DNA of 64,000 bases from Sphingobacteriales bacterium (GTDB lineage Bacteria > Bacteroidota > Bacteroidia > Chitinophagales > UBA2359): positions 4,588,001 to 4,652,000 of the forward strand of contig CP064999.1 of the NCBI GenBank assembly GCA_016700115.1, written 5' to 3'. The notes under the pieces were generated by a model that was given only the letters and a program-made list of their open reading frames with translations, had not been told where the DNA came from and ran no database searches. Both the position numbers and the translations under genes were made by a program. Of this stretch, positions 1 through 8,097 are shown piece after piece (the stretch's first letter is position 1; the number at the start of each line of letters is the position of its first letter).

Positions 1-693
1 AAAGCTATTGATGAAATTATCGAGAAAGAGTTTGCCGGCCAACACGAAATCGGAATGAGGATTACACAATCTAACAGAAAAACTCCGGATTATTACAATA
101 ACCTGAAAAAAATGGATGTTGCTATTGATTTTAGTGTACCCTCAGCAGCAACTGAAAACATTTTAAGTTGTTTTGAAGCAGGCATACCGGTCATCATTGG
201 AACTACCGGCTGGTTAGATAAATTGGAAGCGGTAAAAAAACAGTGCGAAGTTTATAAGGGAACTTTGGTTTATGCTTCAAATTTTAGTGTGGGTGTCAAC
301 ATTTTTTTTGAAGTCAACCGTATTCTTGCAAAACTGATGTCCAATCATATCCAATACAGGCCAGGAATTGAAGAAACCCATCATATTCACAAAATAGATT
401 CGCCAAGCGGTACGGCAATAACGTTGGCTGAAGCCATATTAGAAGCAATTCCAAGTTTTAAAAAATGGATTAATCATGATACAGAAAAACCGGAAGAATT
501 GCCTGTTGTTTCATACCGGAAAGATGAGGTAAAAGGGACTCATCTTGTTGCATATCATTCTGAAGTAGATAGTATTGAATTAAAACATACTGCCCACAGT
601 CGTTATGGTTTTGCCATTGGAGCAATAAAGGCTGCTGAATGGTCTATGGGTAAAAAAGGAGTTTTTACTATGCGGGATGTTTTGGATTTATGA
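1..693 (+). CDS. dapB: 4-hydroxy-tetrahydrodipicolinate reductase (5' end outside window)
   Basis: Catalyses the NAD(P)H-dependent reduction step of the diaminopimelate/lysine pathway in the cytoplasm. The frame is open from base 1 without a start, so the N-terminal nucleotide-binding motif lies outside; about 230 residues are visible. Family motifs seen are GTTGW near base 199, the ASNFSVGVN segment near 280, and the substrate-binding/catalytic signature E-x-HHxxK-x-D-x-PSGT at about 367-415. The first internal ATG at 55 is not the start, because homologous sequence continues upstream. It ends at TGA 691-693 and converges on msrB. Family assignment is firm; only completeness is unknown. Confidence 0.95.
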   Translation, partial: KAIDEIIEKEFAGQHEIGMRITQSNRKTPDYYNNLKKMDVAIDFSVPSAATENILSCFEAGIPVIIGTTGWLDKLEAVKKQCEVYKGTLVYASNFSVGVNIFFEVNRILAKLMSNHIQYRPGIEETHHIHKIDSPSGTAITLAEAILEAIPSFKKWINHDTEKPEELPVVSYRKDEVKGTHLVAYHSEVDSIELKHTAHSRYGFAIGAIKAAEWSMGKKGVFTMRDVLDL

Positions 694-732
694 GATTGAC
701 AATGCCTGCATTGATTAGAAAGCTAAAAGAAT

Positions 733-1293
733 CTAACGGTTTGATTGGGGCACTTTTTCAAATTTTAATGAAGCCGAGTTGATGCAGTATCTCAATCCTG
801 TGGGTTCAGGACCATCGCTAAACAGATGTCCTAAATGTGCATTACATCGTGAACAAATTACCTCCGTCATTGCAATCCCCATTGTGTTATCCTCAACGTT
901 GGTAATATGAACAGATTCAAGGGGTTTCCAAAAACTCGGCCAACCGGTTCCTGAGTCATATTTTTGAGAAGAAGAAAACAAAGGAAGATTACACTTTATG
1001 CAATAATAAGTGCCTTCTTCTTTATGGTCGTAAAATTCGTTTTTGAATGCAGGCTCAGTCCCTCTTTGACAGGTTACATAATACTGCATATCTGTAAGTT
1101 GCGCTTTCCATTCAGCATCAGATTTCACTACCTTTTCAAATGGTAGTTTTCGTTGGGCGGTTGTTGAATCTGATTTAGTCTCAATTTTAGATTCATTCTG
1201 ATTATTGATGCTTTTATTCGAAGTACAACTAAAAACATTTAAAATTATAATGCCGGAAATCACCCATATCGGCAGTTTTTTGGTAAGACTCAT
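733..1293 (-). CDS. msrB: Peptide-methionine (R)-S-oxide reductase, lipoprotein form
   Basis: Reduces methionine-R-sulfoxide in proteins. The 186-residue product begins with a hydrophobic segment ending in a lipobox-like VFSC (Cys23), so it is probably a periplasm-facing lipoprotein. The MsrB domain fills residues 65-180: zinc-binding CxxC pairs (Cys98/Cys101 and Cys147/Cys150), the SGTGWPSF motif, HLGHLFSDGP, and the catalytic Cys170 in RYCINSASL. Cys75 (VTCQRGTE) could be the resolving cysteine. The ATG at 1293 is chosen because the only upstream alternative is a TTG at 1326, which would put extra residues before the signal sequence. It stands alone, convergent with dapB. Confidence 0.93.
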   Translation of the reverse strand: MSLTKKLPIWVISGIIILNVFSCTSNKSINNQNESKIETKSDSTTAQRKLPFEKVVKSDAEWKAQLTDMQYYVTCQRGTEPAFKNEFYDHKEEGTYYCIKCNLPLFSSSQKYDSGTGWPSFWKPLESVHITNVEDNTMGIAMTEVICSRCNAHLGHLFSDGPEPTGLRYCINSASLKFEKVPQSNR

Positions 1294-1563
1294 GGAATTA
1301 AAGTTTTTGTGGGCAAAATTTAACAATCTATTCAGAAACAGGATTTCATAAATATGTGGAATACAATAATTCTACCGACAAACTCATCGTAATTCCAGAC
1401 ACATTATTTGATTCAAACGACTTCCCTGAATTATTATTTGCTTAGTGTAAGTAAAATACTGCACACTTTAATATTAACGGAAGTGTATATTTTTCTGTGA
1501 TTAGCTATATTTCATGAAAACTAACCAAACAAATAATCTTGAACCATGAATTAAACGAATCAT

Positions 1564-2010
1564 CTAAAAACCTGCTTTGATATATCCCCATCCTTGTTTC
1601 TGCTTTTTAACTATATATAGTATCGCTACCGGCACAAAACCCGCTGATTTAATGATGTCTTTTTTTTCGATCTTTCGTTCTTTCATCGTGTTTTCGCAGG
1701 CCATAAACTTAACATCCTTTTTGACAAGCTCATTGATTTTCTCTTCAAACTTTGTTTTTGAAGCTACCAATATACTTATTCCCGGTCCAAAACAGACAAC
1801 TTCAATTTGTGTGTTGGGTGCTGCTTGTAGAGTGTTGTTAACTTGACGGACCACCATTTTATGCACCAATGTGTCGTCGCTGGTAACCTGAAAAACTATT
1901 TTGTATTTTGTTTTATCAATTGCCTGTGATTTTTCCTGAGCATAAACCGGTTCAGAAAACTTAACCAAAGTAAAAAAAAGACTTGCGACCAAAAAAAAGA
2001 CTTGTCTCAT
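1564..2010 (-). CDS. DsrE/DsrF-like sulfur-relay protein with signal peptide
   Basis: A 148-residue protein with an N-terminal signal peptide (hydrophobic VFFLVASLFFTLV, then an AQ cleavage site) followed by a DsrE-fold domain: beta-rich start, FGPGI segment, and the family's late CENTM...GFVPVAI...GWGYI pattern, with one cysteine in the position usual for this group. DsrE-like proteins bind or pass on sulfane sulfur; the exact partner cannot be read from sequence. It follows soxB by about 40 bases and is last in the tsdA-like/soxB/dsrE-like unit, suggesting a periplasmic role in sulfur oxidation. The ATG at 2010 is preferred to a TTG two codons upstream. Confidence 0.8.
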   Translation of the reverse strand: MRQVFFLVASLFFTLVKFSEPVYAQEKSQAIDKTKYKIVFQVTSDDTLVHKMVVRQVNNTLQAAPNTQIEVVCFGPGISILVASKTKFEEKINELVKKDVKFMACENTMKERKIEKKDIIKSAGFVPVAILYIVKKQKQGWGYIKAGF

Positions 2011-2049
2011 AACCAATGTATTTGAAGTTAGTAAATATTCAGTGCCTGA

Positions 2050-3822
2050 TTATCTGAATTCATAATCGTAACCTTCTAATTGCGACAACACATTGTTAGG
2101 TGCATCAGTAACAGTACACCGGTTTTCGATTTTGGGAGAAACCGGCGAATACTTTTTTAAATACTCCCTTATAACATCGTGCAGAAAAGTATTTAATTTT
2201 TGTGGATTTTGCACTTTTTCAAGCCTGCATAGCGTATCGTCCGGATCTCCCTCACGCTCGCAAGCAACAATAGAATAAGATTTTTCGAGGTTTAGGGACT
2301 TCCCACCTATTTTAACCCAATTCAACCGTTTTCCAAATTCATTATACATGGTAAAATTTACTTCCATCCCCTTAAATCGTACAACCCAACCCCCGAAACG
2401 TTTAGCAGGATCTTTGGCAAAAACGTTATGTAATTCTTTTTCCAACCAATCCCAGATTTGTTTGCCGGTTGCCATACCCTTTTTCACCTCGGAATTAACC
2501 GGTAACATACTCCAAAGATAATCATTCGTAATATCCGCCTTTCCTGTTTTAGAATCGGGAACCAAAGGGGGGCAAAAACGGAACCCATTGGAAACAGCTA
2601 TATCCGGTTTGAATTTCCAAGCAATGGCATCTGTGATGAGATTATCCATGTTAGTTTCAACAACATAATAGCGCACTAATGTAGTTTTAGTTTGACCAAT
2701 TACTGTTTCAAGTTCTTTTCGATATGGTTCGCTGACCTGATTCATCAATCGAGTCATTGATTCATCGGGTTTGTACCTTTCTGGATCAACATCTAACAAT
2801 TGGTAATTGTGGTCTTTGACAATACCCTCTTCAATGACTACATCCAGCCGTGCAATGAAAGAACCAAAAGCTCCGGGTTCGGTAACTTTTGAATATTTCC
2901 CCTGAATAGGATTTCTCACTCGTTCATGTGTGTCTGCACCTAAAATATAGGCGGCACCTTCTACTTCGGGTTTATTAGCCAAGTCAACTTGTTGAGCTAG
3001 CCCCATGTGAGTTACTAAAAACACCATTGTGCATCGCTCATAATCACGGAGTATTTTGATATATTTGGCAACATTGGTTTCGGGTTTGGTAAAACGGATA
3101 CCTGCACTATAAGCGGGAGATTGACGCTTAGGTGTCAAAGGGTCGTTATAGCCTATAAAACCTATTTTAACACCTCCGACCATTTTAGTCCAATATGGAG
3201 GGAAAATCAGGTCTCCGTTCAAATCATCATTGGTATCATGATACATATTGGCACAAATTTTATCTGCATGATACCCCCCCAAATCTTTGCGCATCATTTC
3301 TTTTCCATAGACAACTTCCCAGTTGCCGGGCAGCATAAGGTCATAGCCAATATGGTTGATTAGAGGAACAATTGCCTGTCCTTCAGAAAGGGCTGCTACT
3401 CCGCCACCCTGAAAACAATCGCCACCATCAATGACGATGGTATTGGCCGGGTTTTCATTTCGAAGTGTGTCAATCATAGTTTTTAACACATCCATCCCGC
3501 CTCGTTTTCTGTAAACGGGTTTTCCATTTTCCCAAAAAAACTCATCGTGGGTAAACAGTTGGGCGTGAATATCAGAAGTATTCAAAATGGTGATATGCTG
3601 TGCTTTGGCTCTTTTAACTGCATTATTTCGGGTAATTTCAGCAAGATGAGAAGCATCACCCGTACCGGCAGAAGCAATCAAAGGAGAAGCTATCAAACCC
3701 AAACCACTAATAACAGAAGTTCTCAGGAAATTTCGGCGATGTATTTTAAAATCAGAATAACTTTCGGAGTTTTCATTGGTACAGTTCCGGCATGAACACG
3801 AAGAATTAGGATTATGTAACAT
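2050..3822 (-). CDS. soxB: Thiosulfohydrolase SoxB (metallophosphatase-like)
   Basis: SoxB hydrolyses the terminal sulfone from the sulfur carrier SoxYZ, releasing sulfate. The 590-residue protein has the 5'-nucleotidase-like fold: an N-terminal metallophosphatase domain with the metal ligands TSDIHAQ (near residue 80), DGGDCFQGG (near 130), the SoxB-typical GNWEVVYGKE (near 165), THMG and GADTHER, then a C-terminal substrate-binding domain. A twin-arginine-type signal (RRNFLR, then a hydrophobic stretch) predicts Tat export. Before it lies an unusual cysteine-rich leader (CSCRNC). It sits 56 bases after the tsdA-like gene and just before the dsrE-like gene. No SoxYZ, SoxAX or SoxCD is encoded in the window, so its carrier must be elsewhere or different. 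Confidence 0.9.
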   Translation of the reverse strand: MLHNPNSSCSCRNCTNENSESYSDFKIHRRNFLRTSVISGLGLIASPLIASAGTGDASHLAEITRNNAVKRAKAQHITILNTSDIHAQLFTHDEFFWENGKPVYRKRGGMDVLKTMIDTLRNENPANTIVIDGGDCFQGGGVAALSEGQAIVPLINHIGYDLMLPGNWEVVYGKEMMRKDLGGYHADKICANMYHDTNDDLNGDLIFPPYWTKMVGGVKIGFIGYNDPLTPKRQSPAYSAGIRFTKPETNVAKYIKILRDYERCTMVFLVTHMGLAQQVDLANKPEVEGAAYILGADTHERVRNPIQGKYSKVTEPGAFGSFIARLDVVIEEGIVKDHNYQLLDVDPERYKPDESMTRLMNQVSEPYRKELETVIGQTKTTLVRYYVVETNMDNLITDAIAWKFKPDIAVSNGFRFCPPLVPDSKTGKADITNDYLWSMLPVNSEVKKGMATGKQIWDWLEKELHNVFAKDPAKRFGGWVVRFKGMEVNFTMYNEFGKRLNWVKIGGKSLNLEKSYSIVACEREGDPDDTLCRLEKVQNPQKLNTFLHDVIREYLKKYSPVSPKIENRCTVTDAPNNVLSQLEGYDYEFR

Positions 3823-3878
3823 TTTTATTAATAGAAATTAGCCAATCAATCGGCTTGGTTAAAAAATCGGATTCGCAA

Positions 3879-4979
3879 TTACTTTTTAGTTGAATTAAGT
3901 TCTTTTTTGTTTTTTCGGGCATCGGCTATTTGTTGATAAGGGCCGTATTTATGTTGTTTTTCAGAAAATCCGTCATCAAATGGGCCAAATGGATGATCAA
4001 TTGGTTTTGCTGATATTTTTGGCCAATCCTGACTTAAATCTCTATCAGGTCTGGGCTGAGAATTGACAAAAGCTGCAACATCCCAGGCTTCTTCATCTGA
4101 GAGTTGAGGCGCAGAGTAGGTTGCACCCAGTGGCATATTGACTTTAACATAGCCTGCAAACCGGGAAAGCCTGAACAATCCTGCCCCGATATTATAACTA
4201 TTCTTTCCCCATAAAGGAGGGTAAAGATAGGTGCGACCATCCGGATTTAACTGTCCCTCTCCATCAGGTTGATGACAAATCTGGCATTTTTGAATATACA
4301 CTAACTGACCTTTTTCAGGACTTGCCGGACGGTCTAAATAAGGAACATTATATAATCCAACTCCACCGGGAAGTGAATCGACAGGTACTTCTTTTCCGAC
4401 CCATTCAATATAAGCAACAATTGCCCGCATTTCCCGGTTTAAACTATCAAGGGCTTTACCGTTCAGACTTCGTTCAAAACAATCGTTCACCCTTTTTTCA
4501 ATATTTTCTATAGTTCCGGATCGTGGCCGGAATTTCGGATACGTTGAAGCAACACCGCTGTAATTATTCCCTAAAATTTTGGTGCCTGCCTCTAAATGGC
4601 AGTTTTGGCAATTCATTCCGTTTGACATTTGACTCACGCTTCCCTGAGGTCCAAGATATTCTGAAGTGTTACAAATCAAACATCTTCCGTAAGCAATCAA
4701 GCGGCCTTTTTCTGTATTGGGAACAGTACTGAAATCAGGAGCTACCCACTTATTTTTTACCTTTATAGGGGGGATTGGTGGTAAACTAACCTGTGAATCA
4801 ATTTTATTTGAAGCAGTGAGTTTTGGAACAGATTTAAGCATCCAAAAATCTCCGGTAACTGCTCCTGACAACAGGAAAACAACTATAAATAAAAGTGTAA
4901 CTGTCACCCAAACAGCCAGCGTTTGAATGCTTTCTATAATGTCCAAAAGCGTTTTTTCTGTTTTTTGGCTGTTTCTCAT
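3879..4979 (-). CDS. Dihaem cytochrome c, thiosulfate dehydrogenase (TsdA)-like
   Basis: TsdA enzymes couple two thiosulfates to tetrathionate in the periplasm. The 366-residue product has an N-terminal membrane anchor (residues about 19-42) and two CxxCH haem sites, NCQNCH (near 130) and CQICH (near 235). The family's conserved link region is present: YPKFRPRSG, RVNDCFERSLNGK, then a second domain with YVKVNMPLG and EEAWDVAAFVNSQPRP. A CLICN sequence near residue 102 resembles a haem motif lacking the histidine. It is first of a minus-strand unit with soxB and the dsrE-like gene. A SoxA-like role is the alternative, but the motif order fits TsdA better. Confidence 0.82.
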   Translation of the reverse strand: MRNSQKTEKTLLDIIESIQTLAVWVTVTLLFIVVFLLSGAVTGDFWMLKSVPKLTASNKIDSQVSLPPIPPIKVKNKWVAPDFSTVPNTEKGRLIAYGRCLICNTSEYLGPQGSVSQMSNGMNCQNCHLEAGTKILGNNYSGVASTYPKFRPRSGTIENIEKRVNDCFERSLNGKALDSLNREMRAIVAYIEWVGKEVPVDSLPGGVGLYNVPYLDRPASPEKGQLVYIQKCQICHQPDGEGQLNPDGRTYLYPPLWGKNSYNIGAGLFRLSRFAGYVKVNMPLGATYSAPQLSDEEAWDVAAFVNSQPRPDRDLSQDWPKISAKPIDHPFGPFDDGFSEKQHKYGPYQQIADARKNKKELNSTKK

Positions 4980-5103
4980 GACCGGTATTTAAATGTTATT
5001 TGATGTTAATTTTCCGAAAATGAAATGTATGAATCAGTAAAATTCACACCAAATAAAGTCTTTAAATAAAAATTTTGCACAAAATAATACAATCTCAATT
5101 TTC

Positions 5104-5164
5104 AAAAAAATCCCCGGAATAAATAATCTAACTATTGTTAATAATAAGACTATAACCCCGGGGA
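5104..5164 (-). terminator. Probable rho-independent terminator behind the rhodanese gene
   Basis: An inverted repeat TCCCCGG (5111-5117) / CCGGGGA (5158-5164) is followed, on the minus strand, by seven T (the A run at 5104-5110). The loop is long, about 40 bases, and AT-rich with its own small palindrome, so this is less certain than the other terminators here. Confidence 0.5.
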
Positions 5165-5208
5165 CACTCCAATCTTTTTAACTATGTCAAAATTTCTTCT
5201 TTAAAGAA

Positions 5209-5541
5209 TTATCCCGGCCAAGCACCGATACCTCCGTCTAAGTTAAAGGCTTTCATACCTTTGTCTGTCATCAGTTGACATGCTTTTCCGCTTCTGTTTC
5301 CGCTTCTGCAAAAAACATAGTAAGTTTTGTTTTTATCCAAAGCGTTGATTTTGTCCTGAAAGGTGTTGGAATAAAAATCAATGTTTTTAGAGCCCTTAAT
5401 TGTGCCCATTGCATATTCGTTTTGTGTGCGAACATCTAAAAGCACGGCATTCCCGCCATCTTCCAAAAATTTTTTATAAAAATCTTCACCATCTAAGTCA
5501 TATTCGGCTTTAGCGAAGATATGTTTAAAAAAGTCTAACAT
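5209..5541 (-). CDS. Single-domain rhodanese sulfurtransferase
   Basis: A 110-residue cytoplasmic rhodanese domain without a signal peptide. The active-site loop CRSGNRSG carries the persulfide-forming Cys78, and the CH2A-like LLDVRTQNEYAMGTIKGSKNI stretch is at 34-54. It moves sulfane sulfur between low-molecular thiols and proteins. It lies between the persulfide dioxygenase fusion and the tsdA/soxB unit, with terminator-like hairpins on both sides, so it may be transcribed alone. Its neighbours argue for a role in passing sulfane sulfur to or from the CstB-like enzyme. Confidence 0.9.
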   Translation of the reverse strand: MLDFFKHIFAKAEYDLDGEDFYKKFLEDGGNAVLLDVRTQNEYAMGTIKGSKNIDFYSNTFQDKINALDKNKTYYVFCRSGNRSGKACQLMTDKGMKAFNLDGGIGAWPG

Positions 5542-5573
5542 GTATATTTAAATTTCAGGTTGAAAAATTGAGT

Positions 5574-5625
5574 TAAAAAAGCAAAAGCACGTTATCCAAC
5601 TAAAATCAGAATTAAGTGCTTTTGC
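5574..5625 (-). terminator. Rho-independent terminator behind the persulfide dioxygenase fusion
   Basis: A perfect 10-bp inverted repeat, GCAAAAGCAC (5581-5590) and GTGCTTTTGC (5616-5625), is followed on the minus strand by a T tract (A run 5575-5580). It separates the fusion gene from the small rhodanese. Confidence 0.75.
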
Positions 5626-5653
5626 AATTAAAAGAGATGATTAAATCAATAAA

Positions 5654-7069
5654 TCACAACATGGTAACAGGTTCCACATAGTCTGTTACTACAAATTCTC
5701 CACTTTCACGAATGGCTTTCATGCCACCCTGTACGTCAATTAGATTGTCATAACCTCTGGCCCGTAGTATTGAATTGAAAATCATAGACCTGTAACCACC
5801 TGCACAATGTACATAATAAGTTTTGTCCCTGTTAACGGCATACATGGCATCATTCACAAAATCGAGTGGAGTATTTACAGCACCTACGATATGTTCAGAT
5901 TCAAATTCACTGTATTTCCGAACATCAAGGACATTGATATTAGGGTTAGCCTTGTGTTCTTTTGCGAACTCATCCACTGAAATTGTTCTGATATGGTCAG
6001 TTTCTTTACCTGCTTTTTCCCATGCTTCATAGCCACCTTCCAAATAACCAATCGTATAATCATATCCCACACGGGCAAGACGGGTAACCACTTCTTCTTC
6101 CCTACCCGATTCAGCAATAATGAGAATTTGCTGTTTAATATCCGGAATTAATGCACCAACCCAAGGGGCAAAATTTCCATCAATTCCAATATTAATACTG
6201 TTGGGAATAAATCCTTTTGCAAAATCCTGTGGCAATCTTGTATCGAGTAATAAGGCTTCCGTTTCGTTGGCTGCCGCTTCAAAAGCATCCGGACTTAAGG
6301 CCTGACATCCTCTCTGCAATACTTCGTCTATACTGTCATAACCTTCTTTGTTCATTTTGGCGTTAAGCGGGAAATAGCCGGGAGGCGGCATCAAACCGGT
6401 GATTACTTCATTTACAAATTCATCTTTGGTCATATCGGCACGAAGGGCATAATTTACCATTTTTTGTCTTCCGATAATATCTTCAGTTTCTTTGCTCATG
6501 TTTTTTCCACAGGCTGAACCGGCTCCGTGACCGGGATAAATGATTACATGGTCAGGCAAGGTCATAATTTTTGAACGAAGAGAGTCAAACAAATACCCTG
6601 CAAGTACTTCTTGAGTGATTTCTCCTTTTTGAGCCAGGTCAGGTCTTCCAACATCATTGATAAATAAAGTATCGCCCGTAAAAACGGCATGTTCTTTTCC
6701 GTTTTCATCTATTAACAAAAAGCAACTCGATTCCATAGTATGTCCGGGAGTATGTAATACTTTTACCGAAACTTTACCGACTTTTAAAACCTCACCGTCT
6801 GAGGCTATATGCGCTTTAAAATTTGGTTTTGCTGTTGGTCCGTACACGATTGTGGCACCGGTTTGTTTGGCTAAGTCAATATGGCCTGAAACAAAATCAG
6901 CGTGAAAATGAGTTTCTAATACATACTTAATTTTTGCCCCATTTTTTTCTGCCCGTTCAATATAAGGTTTTACCTCGCGTAATGGATCTATGATAATGGC
7001 TTCGCCATCAGACTCCACATAATATGCTCCCTGAGCAAGGCAACCCGTATAAATTTGTTCAACTTTCAT
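5654..7069 (-). CDS. Persulfide dioxygenase-rhodanese fusion (CstB-like, MBL fold)
   Basis: A 471-residue three-part protein. Residues 1-235 are an ETHE1-type metallo-beta-lactamase fold with the iron-site motifs THFHADFVSGH, LHTPGHT and FTGDTLF..DVGRPDL. Residues about 255-345 are a degenerate rhodanese in which the active-site cysteine is replaced (AESGREEE). Residues about 355-460 are a complete rhodanese with Cys422 in HCAGGYRS. This MBL / pseudo-rhodanese / rhodanese order is that of CstB, which oxidises low-molecular persulfides to sulfite and transfers sulfur to make thiosulfate. With the neighbouring exporter and regulator, it most likely clears sulfane sulfur in the cytoplasm. The family call is firm; the exact products are inferred. 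Confidence 0.88.
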   Translation of the reverse strand: MKVEQIYTGCLAQGAYYVESDGEAIIIDPLREVKPYIERAEKNGAKIKYVLETHFHADFVSGHIDLAKQTGATIVYGPTAKPNFKAHIASDGEVLKVGKVSVKVLHTPGHTMESSCFLLIDENGKEHAVFTGDTLFINDVGRPDLAQKGEITQEVLAGYLFDSLRSKIMTLPDHVIIYPGHGAGSACGKNMSKETEDIIGRQKMVNYALRADMTKDEFVNEVITGLMPPPGYFPLNAKMNKEGYDSIDEVLQRGCQALSPDAFEAAANETEALLLDTRLPQDFAKGFIPNSINIGIDGNFAPWVGALIPDIKQQILIIAESGREEEVVTRLARVGYDYTIGYLEGGYEAWEKAGKETDHIRTISVDEFAKEHKANPNINVLDVRKYSEFESEHIVGAVNTPLDFVNDAMYAVNRDKTYYVHCAGGYRSMIFNSILRARGYDNLIDVQGGMKAIRESGEFVVTDYVEPVTML

Positions 7070-7162
7070 GAATAAAATGCTTTGAGAATTAAATAATAAA
7101 TTTGGTTAAATTTGAAAATGGTTGTGAGGGAAGGATATTTTGTTGTCTTCAACATCACGATA

Positions 7163-7189
7163 CAAAATTACGACAGTTGAGAGTTTCAA
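7163..7189 (-). promoter_or_regulatory. Bacteroidota-type promoter for the persulfide dioxygenase fusion
   Basis: On the minus strand a -7 box TAATTTTG (7163-7170; consensus TAnnTTTG) is preceded by TTG (7187-7189) at a spacing of 16, slightly short of the usual -33 distance. It lies about 95 bases before the ATG at 7069. Confidence 0.45.
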
Positions 7190-7216
7190 TCGGTTACTTT
7201 AGTTACATATAGAAAT

Positions 7217-8038
7217 TTACCCGAAAAAAATCTCTTTCACCAGAATGTAAAAACCCATGACGAGTACAAACCAACCGAATGATTTTTTCAGTTTTGTGCC
7301 ATCTATTTTTTTGGACAATGAACTGCCGATAAAAATCCCGATAACCGCAATAGCAGTAACTATCAATAGCATTTTCCAATCTATGGCATAATGTCCCAAA
7401 TCACCGGTAAAACCTATCAACGATTTTGCGGCAATGATAAGTAGCGAGGTGCCAACCGCAGTTTTCATAGGGAGTTTGGTCAGTAAGACCAAAGCAGGTA
7501 TAATTAAAAATCCACCCCCTGCACCAACCATTCCGGTTAAAACACCAACAACGATGCCTTCTAATATAATGACCGGATAGTTGAACTGTAAATTGGCAAC
7601 TGTGTCGTTAACCGGAATGTTGTTTCCGTTTTCGTCTTTTTTCCTTTTTTCACGGATCATGGTAATTGAAGCAACGACCATTAAGACAGCAAACAGAACC
7701 ATGATAAAAATGGCTTTCGTAATTTCTAACCCCCCGATTTGGAATAAACTATCGGGAATTGCCGGAACTAAGAATTTTCTGGTGGCATAGACGGATGCAA
7801 TAGACGGAATACCGAAAATTGCGGCTGTTCGGATACTAACCAAGCCTTGTCTATATTTTGGAATTACCCCCACTAAACTGGTAGTACCAACTATAAATAA
7901 GGAATATGCAGTTGCAAGTACGGTATCTACATGTAACAAATATACCAAAACAGGAACCGTTAGAATAGAACCACCCCCTCCGATAAGCCCTAAAGAAATG
8001 CCGATGATGGCAGAAGCCAGATAGCCTAAAATTTCCAT
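7217..8038 (-). CDS. TauE/SafE (TSUP) family anion exporter, probable sulfite exporter
   Basis: A 273-residue integral membrane protein with about seven to eight hydrophobic helices and the two-fold repeat typical of TSUP proteins, each half starting with a glycine-rich helix (GLIGGGGSILTVPVL near residue 18; GMVGAGGGFLIIPALV near 168). TSUP members export sulfite, sulfoacetate or related anions. Directly downstream of the Crp/Fnr gene and upstream of the persulfide dioxygenase fusion, sulfite formed by the latter is the obvious cargo, though this is inferred from context. Confidence 0.88.
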   Translation of the reverse strand: MEILGYLASAIIGISLGLIGGGGSILTVPVLVYLLHVDTVLATAYSLFIVGTTSLVGVIPKYRQGLVSIRTAAIFGIPSIASVYATRKFLVPAIPDSLFQIGGLEITKAIFIMVLFAVLMVVASITMIREKRKKDENGNNIPVNDTVANLQFNYPVIILEGIVVGVLTGMVGAGGGFLIIPALVLLTKLPMKTAVGTSLLIIAAKSLIGFTGDLGHYAIDWKMLLIVTAIAVIGIFIGSSLSKKIDGTKLKKSFGWFVLVMGFYILVKEIFFG

Positions 8039-8057
8039 AAGTTTACAAATTAGAGCG

Positions 8058-8065
8058 CAAAGTTA
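8058..8065 (-). promoter_or_regulatory. -7 promoter box before the TauE-like exporter
   Basis: TAACTTTG on the minus strand, matching TAnnTTTG, about 20 bases before the ATG at 8038. No convincing -33 TTG is at the right spacing. The exporter could also be read from the regulator upstream. Confidence 0.35.
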
Positions 8066-8097
8066 GGAAGCTATCTATGGCATTTATGTAGCAATAG

